From Arthrobacter sp. Alg241-R88 (lineage in GTDB: Bacteria; Actinomycetota; Actinomycetes; Actinomycetales; Micrococcaceae), in NCBI RefSeq assembly GCF_900537115.1, contig NZ_UNRG01000008.1:103767-167766 (forward strand): DNA of 64,000 nucleotides, given 5' to 3'. The translations under genes were made by a program, and so were the position numbers. How positions within the stretch are numbered: the stretch's first letter is position 1; every line of letters starts with the position of its first letter. Below the pieces are notes generated by a model. That model was not told the origin of the DNA. It did no database searches and saw nothing but the letters and a program-made list of their open reading frames with translations. Positions 7,181 through 14,724 of the stretch are shown in pieces.

Positions 7181-9910
7181 TTACTTCTTCGCCGTGGCCT
7201 TCTTCTTGGCCGGAGCCTTGCGGGCTGTAGCGGTACGCTTCACCGGTCCCTTGGCGCGCTTCTCGGCGAGGAGCTCAACAGCCTGTTCCCGCGTAAGTTC
7301 CTCCAACGAGGTGGCCCGCGGAACGGTGATGTTGGTGATGCCGTCGGTGATGTAGGGGCCGAAGCGGCCTTCCTTCACCACAATGTTCTTCTCCGACACC
7401 GGATCCGGCCCGAACTCCGCGAGCGGCGGCACGGCGGCACGGGCACCGCGCTGCTTGGGCTGGGAGTAAATCTCCAGCGCCTGTTCCAGCGTGATGGTGA
7501 AGATCTCCTCCTCGGAGCCAATCGACCGGGAGTCAGTGCCCTTCTTCAGGTACGGACCGAACCGGCCGTTCTGCACGGTGATGAGGTTGCCCTCGGCGTC
7601 TTCACCGAGCACGCGGGGCAGGCTCATCAGCTGCAACGCCTCGTCGAGGGTCACCGACTCCACAGTCATCGACTTGAAGAGCGAACCTGTGCGCGGCTTG
7701 GCCTTCACCGGCTTCTTGGGCGGCTTCGGCTTGCCGTTCTTGTAGTACTCCACCGGCTGGTTGGCGATTTGTTCCTCGGTCATCTCGGGGATGATTTCGG
7801 TGACATAGGCGCCGTAGCGGCCGTTCTTGGCAACGATGGTGTGCCCGGTGTGCGGATCCGCGCCCAGGACGCGTTCTTCCGGTGCGGCGGTCTCCATCAG
7901 CTCAATGGCCTTGGCGGCCGTTAATTCGTCCGGCGCGAGGTCCTCCGGCACGTTGGCACGCGCGGACTCCACGATCTCCCCGGTCTTCGGGTCAACGGTG
8001 GCGGCGGAACTTTCCAGGTACGGGCCAAATTTGCCGACTCGGAGCGTGATCTCGTCCGTGATGGGAATGGAGTTGATTTCCCGCGCGTCGATCTCGCCCA
8101 GGTTGTTGACGATGCTGAGCAGGCCCGGATCGGAGTCTTCGCCGAAGTAGAAGTGCTTAAGCCAGGAAGCGCCTACGGCCTGGCCATTGGCGATCTTGTC
8201 CAGGTCGCCTTCCATGTCCGCCGTGAACTCGTAGTCAACGTAGTCGCTGAAGTGCTGCTCCAGCAGGCGGATCACGGAGAAGGCGATCCAGCTCGGAACC
8301 AGGGCAGAGCCTTGTTTCCGGACGTAGCCGCGGTCCTGGATGGTGGAGATGGTGGACGCGTATGTGGACGGCCGGCCAATGCCCTTCTTCTCCAGTTCCG
8401 CCGTCAACGACGCTTCCGTGTAACGCGGCGGGGGTGAAGTCTCGTGGCCCACGGCGATGATCTCGGAAGCAGCGAGGGCGTCCCCCTTGGCCACATTGGG
8501 AAGGCGGCGGGCTTCGTCGGAGTCGTCGTCGCCGCGGGTCTCGTCCTTGCCTTCCTCGTAGGCTGCCAGGAAGCCGGGGAAAGTGATGACGGTACCGGAC
8601 GCGGAGAACTCAGCGTCCCGCCCGTCGGAGGCAACGGCACCCAGGCGGATGGTCGCCGTCGACCCCTTGGCGTCGCCCATCTGGGAGGCGACGGTCCGCT
8701 TCCAGATCAGCTCGTAAAGCCGGAATTCGTCGCCCGAGAGCTGCTTCGCCACCTGCGCGGGAGTGCGGAAGGAGTCACCGGCAGGACGGATGGCTTCGTG
8801 TGCCTCCTGCGCGTTGGCTGCCTTGCCGGTGTACACGCGAGGTGACTGCGGGATGTACTCGGGGCCGTACAGCTCGGAGGCCTGGCGCCGGGCAGCGGTC
8901 ACGGCTTCGTCGCTTAGCGCGGAGGAGTCCGTACGCATATAGGTGATGTAGCCGTTTTCGTACAGCCGCTGGGCCACCTGCATGGTGCTTTTGGAGGAGA
9001 AGCGAAGCTTGCGGCCCGCTTCCTGTTGCAGTGTGGAGGTGGTGAAGGGCGCAGCCGGACGGCGGGTGTACGGCTTGGTGTCCACGGACCGGACGGTGAA
9101 CGATGCGTCCTGCAGCCCCGCCGACAGGGAGGTGGCCAGCTCCTCGTTGAGGTGGGCAACGTTCTTTGAGGTCAGTACGCCGTCGTCGTTGAAGTCCCGG
9201 CCACTGGCCACCTTGGCACCGTCCACGGCGGCGAGCTTGGCCTTAAAGGAACCGGCGTCGGCGCCGAACTGCCCGGAGAGGTCCCAGTAGGAGGCGGCCT
9301 TGAAGGCCATGCGTTCGCGTTCGCAGTCAACCACCATGCGGGTAACCACGGACTGCACGCGGCCTGCGGACAGGCCACGGGCCACCTTGCGCCACAGCAC
9401 CGGGGAAATTTCGTAGCCGTAGAGGCGGTCCAGGACACGGCGGGTTTCCTGGGCGTCCACCAGGGCCGAATCAACATCGCGCAGGTTGCCCATGGCGCGC
9501 TGGATGGCTTCCTTGGTGATTTCCCCGAAGGTCATCCGGTACACCGGGACCTTGGGCTTGAGCACTTCCAGCAGGTGCCACGCGATGGCCTCGCCCTCGC
9601 GGTCCCCATCGGTTGCGAGATAAAGTTCGTCGGCGTCCTTGAGCGCAGCCTTGAGCTCGGTCACCTTTTTCTTTTTGTCCGCGGACACCACATAGTAGGG
9701 CTTGAAGTCGTGGTCAATGTCGACGGCGAACTTGCCTACCGAGGTTTTCTTCAGTTCGGCAGGGAGTTCCGACGGCTGCGGCAGGTCGCGGATGTGACCA
9801 ATGGAGGCCTCTACGATGAAGCCCTCGCCAAGGTATTTGGCGATGGTCTTGCTCTTGGCCGGAGACTCCACAATCACGAGTTTCTTGCCGGTTTTGGCCT
9901 TGCTTGGCAC
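7181..9910 (-). CDS. topA: DNA topoisomerase I (type IA)
   Basis: Protein of 909 residues that relaxes negatively supercoiled DNA. The Toprim domain starts at the N-terminus (KKLVIVESPAKSKTIAKYLG), with acidic cluster ATDGDREGEAIAWH. The catalytic tyrosine lies in GYITYMRTDSS near residue 325. The C-terminal third lacks Cys zinc fingers and has repeated TOPRIM_C modules recognisable by GRYGAYVTE, GRFGPYLKKG and GRFGPYITDG. It ends in a Lys/Ala-rich tail (KAPAKKKATAKK), as in other actinobacterial TopA. The GTG at 9910 is chosen because AGGAG precedes it at 4 nt; the ATG at 9952 has no such support. Confidence 0.96.
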   Translation of the reverse strand: MPSKAKTGKKLVIVESPAKSKTIAKYLGEGFIVEASIGHIRDLPQPSELPAELKKTSVGKFAVDIDHDFKPYYVVSADKKKKVTELKAALKDADELYLATDGDREGEAIAWHLLEVLKPKVPVYRMTFGEITKEAIQRAMGNLRDVDSALVDAQETRRVLDRLYGYEISPVLWRKVARGLSAGRVQSVVTRMVVDCERERMAFKAASYWDLSGQFGADAGSFKAKLAAVDGAKVASGRDFNDDGVLTSKNVAHLNEELATSLSAGLQDASFTVRSVDTKPYTRRPAAPFTTSTLQQEAGRKLRFSSKSTMQVAQRLYENGYITYMRTDSSALSDEAVTAARRQASELYGPEYIPQSPRVYTGKAANAQEAHEAIRPAGDSFRTPAQVAKQLSGDEFRLYELIWKRTVASQMGDAKGSTATIRLGAVASDGRDAEFSASGTVITFPGFLAAYEEGKDETRGDDDSDEARRLPNVAKGDALAASEIIAVGHETSPPPRYTEASLTAELEKKGIGRPSTYASTISTIQDRGYVRKQGSALVPSWIAFSVIRLLEQHFSDYVDYEFTADMEGDLDKIANGQAVGASWLKHFYFGEDSDPGLLSIVNNLGEIDAREINSIPITDEITLRVGKFGPYLESSAATVDPKTGEIVESARANVPEDLAPDELTAAKAIELMETAAPEERVLGADPHTGHTIVAKNGRYGAYVTEIIPEMTEEQIANQPVEYYKNGKPKPPKKPVKAKPRTGSLFKSMTVESVTLDEALQLMSLPRVLGEDAEGNLITVQNGRFGPYLKKGTDSRSIGSEEEIFTITLEQALEIYSQPKQRGARAAVPPLAEFGPDPVSEKNIVVKEGRFGPYITDGITNITVPRATSLEELTREQAVELLAEKRAKGPVKRTATARKAPAKKKATAKK

Positions 9911-10034
9911 GGTGCTCCTACAGAAAAAGGTTGCTCGGGCAGATGCGCCCATACTGGCCTAGTTCACCATATTTTGAAGAATTGTGCGCATCCATGTGGA
10001 AAAGACGGGGGTTCTGCGGAGGGGTTTCCGCGCC

Positions 10035-11696
10035 TCAGTCCGCGGCCGGGATCAGGAAGCCGTCCCGGACCAGGTTGGCCACATCGGTGAGCAAACCGCT
10101 CCGGAACGAGCCGGCGTCGAACCCTTCCTCCCCGGTTCCCTGGACATCCCCACCGCCGCCCAGCAGGGCCTCCAGGGCACCGGCAATCTGGCCGGCGGAC
10201 AGGTCGCCGTCGCAGGCGGAAATAAACCCGGCGAGTTCGGTGCTGAGGAGGTTGGTCCGGCGCAGGCCCGCACCTTGGCGGAGCAGGATCACCCCGGGGT
10301 GTTCGGCGCCGGGCCGCTGGTGGCGTTCCTCGGTGACGTCGTCGGCCACCAGCAGGTGCGCTTCGCTGATGTTGTTCGCTGCCAGCCAGTCCTGGCGTTC
10401 CAGGGCGGCGCCGAGGTGGGGGCCGATGGGCTGTTCGATGGGGTAGGTGATTTCCTCGAACCGGTTGAAGGCAGCCTGCCCGGGCGAAACGGGCCGGCGC
10501 AGCAGCACCATTCCGAAACCGATTCCCGCCACGTTCCGGGATTCGAAGTCTGCAAGGTAGGCCGCGTAGGCGTCACGGTAGTGCTGCCGGTCACGGCCCT
10601 CGGACGCGTCGCGCAGCCAGGTTTCGGCGTACTCCTCCGGGCCCACCATCTCCCGCTGGATGAACCAGGCATCCACGCCGTCGGGCACCCAGCCCTGGGG
10701 GCGCTCGTGCCAGGCAGCACCGGCCGGCACCTCCCAGTTTCCGAGCATTTGTGCCGTGCCGCCGGGAGCAAGCACGGCCGGCAGCCCGGCCACGAGGGCC
10801 GCCACGATTTCATCGCCCGGGAGCCCGCCGTCGCGGTACGTGAACTGCCCGGACGTCTCCTCCCCCGCACTCCGCGGAGTGATAACGAAGGGCGGGTTGG
10901 AGACCACCAGGCCGAAATCCTCGCCGGCAACGGGCTCCAGGAGCGAGCCAAGGCGAAGGCTCACCCGGTCCTCCAGCCGAGCCGGGTCCACCGACAGTGC
11001 CTCAGCGTTAAGCAGGATGTTGAACCGTGTAAAGGCCAGGGCCCGTTCCGAAATGTCCGTGGCCGTCACGTGCTCGCAGTGGTGCAGCAGGTGGAATGCC
11101 TGGATGCCGCACCCCGTCCCCAGGTCCAGCGCACGCTTGGTGTGCCGCCGGAACGTTGTCTGCACCAGGGTGGTGGAGGCCTGGCCGATGCCCAGGACGT
11201 GGTCGTGCCGGAGGACCCCCTCCTGCTGATGCGCCGCGAGGTCGCTGGCCACCCACAGTTCCGCGCCGCCGCTGCCGTCCTCATTTGCATCCCAGCCGTA
11301 CGGCCGCAGATCGGCTTTCGCCGCCAGGAGGGAGCCGCCGGGAACGGGCTCCACCAGCCCCAGCTCCTGCAGGCCCGCGGCACGGATGCCCGGCAGGGCG
11401 GCGTCGAGCGATTCGCTGGGCTGCGGCTCGGCGAGCAGCCATAAGCGGACGACGGCGGCGAGCGCCTTCGCGCCCTTGTCCCGCCGCTCCGCGCGCTCGG
11501 CAACCAGCAGTGCGGGGATGATCTGGTCACGGTTCAGCGCGGTGTAGGCCGATTCGCCCAAAAGCCCGGCGACGCCGTCGAGCGTGTAATCCACCTGGCG
11601 CAGGTCCGCGGCAAGTGCCGTGAGGAGCTCCGGGAGGTCGCTGCGGGGAGCGTCGGGGATGTTGCCGGCGGTGAACTCGTATAGGGATTTAGGCAC
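10035..11696 (-). CDS. large class I SAM-dependent methyltransferase (HemK/RlmG-like core)
   Basis: Protein of 553 residues. The N-terminal 185 residues form an all-alpha extension followed by a beta segment. The methyltransferase core starts at RALDLGTGCGIQAFHLL (SAM loop near residue 190) and carries NPPF at about residues 266-269, the motif of N-methyltransferases acting on amide or exocyclic amino groups (HemK/PrmC, RsmC, RlmG). A further 150-residue C-terminal domain follows. Actinobacteria have this architecture as a conserved single gene. The target, whether release-factor glutamine, rRNA base or other, is not decided by the sequence. It stands alone on the minus strand, divergent from the lipoprotein gene. 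Confidence 0.75.
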   Translation of the reverse strand: MPKSLYEFTAGNIPDAPRSDLPELLTALAADLRQVDYTLDGVAGLLGESAYTALNRDQIIPALLVAERAERRDKGAKALAAVVRLWLLAEPQPSESLDAALPGIRAAGLQELGLVEPVPGGSLLAAKADLRPYGWDANEDGSGGAELWVASDLAAHQQEGVLRHDHVLGIGQASTTLVQTTFRRHTKRALDLGTGCGIQAFHLLHHCEHVTATDISERALAFTRFNILLNAEALSVDPARLEDRVSLRLGSLLEPVAGEDFGLVVSNPPFVITPRSAGEETSGQFTYRDGGLPGDEIVAALVAGLPAVLAPGGTAQMLGNWEVPAGAAWHERPQGWVPDGVDAWFIQREMVGPEEYAETWLRDASEGRDRQHYRDAYAAYLADFESRNVAGIGFGMVLLRRPVSPGQAAFNRFEEITYPIEQPIGPHLGAALERQDWLAANNISEAHLLVADDVTEERHQRPGAEHPGVILLRQGAGLRRTNLLSTELAGFISACDGDLSAGQIAGALEALLGGGGDVQGTGEEGFDAGSFRSGLLTDVANLVRDGFLIPAAD

Positions 11697-11752
11697 CGCC
11701 CAAGTTTAGTCCGGCCATGGCCACCGGAAACCGGGACGGATCCCGGACGGGG

Positions 11753-11767
11753 TAGCGTTGAGGTATG
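11753..11767 (+). promoter_or_regulatory. leaderless-type -10 element before the first lipoprotein gene
   Basis: TAGCGT at 11753-11758 stands 6 nt from the ATG at 11765, so transcription should begin at or next to the start codon. No usable Shine-Dalgarno sequence is present at normal spacing. Confidence 0.5.
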
Positions 11768-12241
11768 CCGACACCGCCTCCCATCCTTTTGCGCGCCCGG
11801 AAACAGCCTGTCAAGCCAGGGCGCCGCCGCCTTTCTGCCTTGGCACTGGCAGGTGCGGCGGCTGCGGCCCTGGCGGGGTGTTCGCCCGTGGTCTCGATCG
11901 AAAATGCGGACGTTCCCGGGTGGCGCGCCACTGCACTGCCAACAGCCCCCGGCACCCTGATCGAAGACGCCGGCAAGATCCTCAACCGGGACCGCATCGT
12001 CCAGGAGGCGCGTGACATCCCTGCCGGCCGCTACACCCTGACGGCGACGTGCGAGGGCGGGGGCAAGGCCTTCTTTGCCGTGTCATTGGACGGGGAGGCT
12101 GTGGTGGACGCCGGAGCGGCGTGCAATGGCAGCAGGGAGATCACCAGGATCACGCTGCCACGGCCCGGGACCCTCGAAATCAGCACCTCCAGCGTGGACG
12201 CACCCCTGATCTACGCCTATCAATTGACGCCCGCCGAATAG
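11765..12241 (+). CDS. predicted lipoprotein, first of a tandem related pair
   Basis: Protein of 158 residues. The signal is PGRRRLSALALAGAAAAALAGC, with a lipobox LAGC (Cys 39). The twin arginine before LSAL makes Tat export possible. The mature part is a small beta-rich domain containing YTLTATCEGGGKAFFAVSLDGE and ACNGSREITRITL; the two cysteines could form a disulfide. It ends LEISTSSVDAPLIYAYQL. The next gene encodes another lipoprotein with the same C-terminal plan, which suggests duplication. It is probably an outer-face membrane lipoprotein of unknown function. Confidence 0.75.
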   Translation: MPTPPPILLRARKQPVKPGRRRLSALALAGAAAAALAGCSPVVSIENADVPGWRATALPTAPGTLIEDAGKILNRDRIVQEARDIPAGRYTLTATCEGGGKAFFAVSLDGEAVVDAGAACNGSREITRITLPRPGTLEISTSSVDAPLIYAYQLTPAE

Positions 12242-12267
12242 GTATGGCCCGCAGCGGCGCGCGGGCT

Positions 12268-12282
12268 TAAAGTCGGACTATG
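12268..12282 (+). promoter_or_regulatory. leaderless-type -10 element before the second lipoprotein gene
   Basis: TAAAGT at 12268-12273 is followed by 6 nt and the ATG at 12280, the same geometry as in the upstream paralogue. Confidence 0.5.
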
Positions 12283-12852
12283 CCCAGTGTGCGGACCACC
12301 TCCGCGCCTTCCCCGGGGCGGACAGCCCGGGCGCCGCTGACGCGGAACCCAGTGGCCGCCGTCGTCCTCGGCCTTGTGCTGGCGGCAGGGCCGGCGCTCA
12401 GCGGCTGTGAATACACGTACGACGACGGCCGGAACTGGGGCGATACTGCCGAGCCTGCGGAGACTGTGGCCCCTGCGCCGATATTCACCAGGGATCCGTT
12501 GCAGCGCGAGCCCGTCAGTGAGGCCGAGCTTGAAGCGTGGGTGGCCCGGACCCTTCCCGACACCGGCCACCCGGTGGTCCACGCCGCGGCCGGACTGCTG
12601 GCCCTGGGCGAGGTGCGGACCGAAACCACTGCCGTCATGGGGACGGGCACCTACGCGGTGGCCCTCACATGCCGAAGCCAGCGGCGCGTGACTTTTACGG
12701 TCCGAAGCGATTCACTCACCTTGGTGGAGCTGGGGCTGCGGTGCGGGGTAACCCGTGAAAACGTCATCTATCTCTCGGCCGAAACTGCCTTGACTATCAC
12801 GGTGGAGGCCCGGACTTCTGCCAACTACGCCTATCGCGTGCGGCGGCTGTGA
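12280..12852 (+). CDS. predicted lipoprotein, second of a tandem related pair
   Basis: Protein of 190 residues with an unusually long n-region, then VAAVVLGLVLAAGPALSGC, lipobox Cys 43. After a Pro/Glu-rich linker the folded part begins near residue 75. It contains YAVALTCRSQRRVTFTVRSDS and LGLRCGVTRENVIYLS, matching in layout the TLTATCEGG and GAACNGSREITRI segments of the neighbour: two cysteines in the same relative places and a Tyr-Ala-Tyr strand near the end. The function is unknown. It is exported and anchored on the outer face of the membrane. Confidence 0.72.
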   Translation: MPSVRTTSAPSPGRTARAPLTRNPVAAVVLGLVLAAGPALSGCEYTYDDGRNWGDTAEPAETVAPAPIFTRDPLQREPVSEAELEAWVARTLPDTGHPVVHAAAGLLALGEVRTETTAVMGTGTYAVALTCRSQRRVTFTVRSDSLTLVELGLRCGVTRENVIYLSAETALTITVEARTSANYAYRVRRL

Positions 12853-12885
12853 CGCCCTCCGGCGGGCTTTAGGCCGGCGGGGCGT
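12852..12885. terminator. hairpin between convergent lipoprotein and trhO genes
   Basis: ACGCCC (12852-12857) pairs with GGGCGT (12880-12885), and inner CCGGC (12859-12863) pairs with GCCGG (12873-12877). This gives an almost continuous 12-bp GC stem with one bulge. It lacks a T-run, as is common in high-GC actinobacteria. It could serve both genes. Confidence 0.5.
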
Positions 12886-12905
12886 AGGCTGCACAGCCGC
12901 CGTCA

Positions 12906-13799
12906 TCAGGCCGCGCAGCCTTCAGGGCAACGGAGGGTTTCCGGGCTGGATGCGCACTCGCCGCAGTACAGGGTGAGGGTGCGGCAGCTGGGGTTGGAGC
13001 AGTTTTCGAACTTGCTGGTGGGGGCGGCGCAGCGGGTGCATTGCCCGATGGTTTTGGCATCCTCGCTGAACTCGAGGTGCATGCGCTTGTCGAACACGTA
13101 CAGCGAACCTTCCCACAGCCCCTGGTCCTTGAACGTTTCGCCGTACCGGACGATGCCCCCGTCCAACTGGTACACCTCTTTGAAGCCGCGGTTAACCATC
13201 AGGCTGGAGAGCACCTCACACCGGATGCCGCCGGTGCAGTAGGTGACCACCGGCTTGTCCTTCAGGGAGTCGTACTTGCCGGATTCGAGCTCCTTGATGA
13301 AGTCGTGGGTGGTGGCAACGTCGGGGACGATGGCGTCCTTGAACCGGCCGATCTGGGCCTCGAAGGCGTTCCGGCCGTCGAAGAAAACAACCTCCTCGCC
13401 GCCCTGCTTCTTGGCGTCAACCAGTTCGTGCAGCTCTTCAGGCTTGAGGTGGGTACCCCCGCCCACCACGCCGTTGGCGTCCACCTTGAGTTCACCGGGC
13501 GCGCCGAAGGAGACGATCTCATCGCGCACCTTGACGCTCAGCCGCGGGAAGTCCTCGGCGCCGCCGTCGGACCACTTGACATCGATACCGTGGAATCCCT
13601 TGTATTCGCGCGTGGTCTTGACGTACTGCTTAACTGCACCAATTTCGCCGCCCACCGTGGCATTGATGCCGTCCTTGGAAATGAGGATGCGGCCGGTCAG
13701 TCCCAGCTTCTCGCACAGGGCACGCTGCCACAGCCGCACCGCATCAGGATCTGCGATGGGGGTAAAGCCGTAAAAGAGCACAATTCGGTTCAAAGCCAC
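12906..13799 (-). CDS. trhO: oxygen-dependent tRNA uridine-34 hydroxylase (rhodanese-type, UPF0176)
   Basis: Protein of 297 residues. The N-terminal acylphosphatase-like domain ([27 protein letters not shown]) is followed by a rhodanese domain with the family motif YCTGGIRCE (Cys 188 and Cys 194). The C-terminal part is rich in paired cysteines (CTRC, CSNPSC, CGEC, CPEGC) that probably bind metal, as in other members. E. coli TrhO and relatives hydroxylate U34 of several tRNAs using O2. The start is a GTG at 13799, with TACCCT seven nt upstream, suggesting leaderless initiation. Confidence 0.9.
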   Translation of the reverse strand: MALNRIVLFYGFTPIADPDAVRLWQRALCEKLGLTGRILISKDGINATVGGEIGAVKQYVKTTREYKGFHGIDVKWSDGGAEDFPRLSVKVRDEIVSFGAPGELKVDANGVVGGGTHLKPEELHELVDAKKQGGEEVVFFDGRNAFEAQIGRFKDAIVPDVATTHDFIKELESGKYDSLKDKPVVTYCTGGIRCEVLSSLMVNRGFKEVYQLDGGIVRYGETFKDQGLWEGSLYVFDKRMHLEFSEDAKTIGQCTRCAAPTSKFENCSNPSCRTLTLYCGECASSPETLRCPEGCAA

Positions 13800-13936
13800 G
13801 TATTTAAGGGTACCGGCTCGAATTCCGGCAGCCTGCCCGCCTGGCCCGGCAGCCCTCCATCATGGCGGCGCATCACAATTGCATAAGCACCGCGCTTCGG
13901 CCGCGGCTACCCCTGTTGCTTGTGACCGGGCTGGAA

Positions 13937-13951
13937 TAGTCTCATCCCATG
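13937..13951 (+). promoter_or_regulatory. leaderless-type -10 element before the GNAT gene
   Basis: TAGTCT at 13937-13942, then 6 nt, then ATG at 13949. No Shine-Dalgarno-like sequence intervenes. Confidence 0.45.
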
Positions 13952-14641
13952 AGCCCGGAAACCATGGTTAACGACATCACTGGCCTTCTCGAAGTATGGG
14001 TGGCCGGCTGGGCAGGTTGTCGCGGGTACCGGACATCCTCCGAAGGCCGCTTCCCCGCCGCATTCCGCGCTGACACCAGCGGGGAGTGGGAGTTTTTCGC
14101 GTCCGAGCCCACGGATGGTGAGTTTGCGGCTTTGGCTGCGAAGACGGCGGAAGTGCCGGCGAGGGTCCTGACGATCCTGACCAACGACCTCGCCCGCTAC
14201 TCGGCCCTGGCCCGGCAGCACGGGCTGAACGTCACCTCCGACTCCCAAGCCATGATGATCGTGGATATGGAAACCCAGGACGCCGAGGATCCCTGGCTTT
14301 CCGACGATGACCTGGCGCTCACAACCTCCTCGCAGGACGGTGTGCACTACGCGGTTGTCCGGTCCGGGGAGGCTTTGGCTGCCAGCGGCCGCGTCTACGT
14401 GGTGGGCGATACCGCGGTGTTCGACAAGATCATCACCGAACCGGCCTTCCAACGGCGTGGACTGGGCAGTTTCATCATGCGGGCACTGGCGGCGCAGGCT
14501 TTTGAACATGACGTGCAAAGCGGCCTGCTGCTGGCATCCCTGGACGGCCAGAAGCTCTATTCCCACCTGGGTTGGACCACTGTCTCGCGCGTACTGATGC
14601 TTTCGGCATCCCACGACGGGTCCGATCTGTCCCTGAGCTAG
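13949..14641 (+). CDS. GNAT-family N-acetyltransferase
   Basis: Protein of 230 residues. The C-terminal half is a GNAT fold: VYVVGDTAVFDKIITEPAFQ is strand 4 and motif A begins at QRRGLGSFIMRALAAQA, the acetyl-CoA pyrophosphate loop. It ends with a motif B-like GLLLASLDGQKLYSHLGW. The N-terminal 110 residues resemble a degenerate GNAT half, so it may be a two-domain form. The acceptor is unknown. It lies between trhO and the helicase gene, upstream of and on the same strand as the latter with an 83-bp gap. Confidence 0.82.
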   Translation: MSPETMVNDITGLLEVWVAGWAGCRGYRTSSEGRFPAAFRADTSGEWEFFASEPTDGEFAALAAKTAEVPARVLTILTNDLARYSALARQHGLNVTSDSQAMMIVDMETQDAEDPWLSDDDLALTTSSQDGVHYAVVRSGEALAASGRVYVVGDTAVFDKIITEPAFQRRGLGSFIMRALAAQAFEHDVQSGLLLASLDGQKLYSHLGWTTVSRVLMLSASHDGSDLSLS

Positions 14642-14724
14642 TCCGGGTCCCGGACTCGCCTTAACCGGTTACCCCGAGGGCGAACCGGGCCTGCCGGTTT
14701 GTTACGGAGTGAAAGAATATTGGG

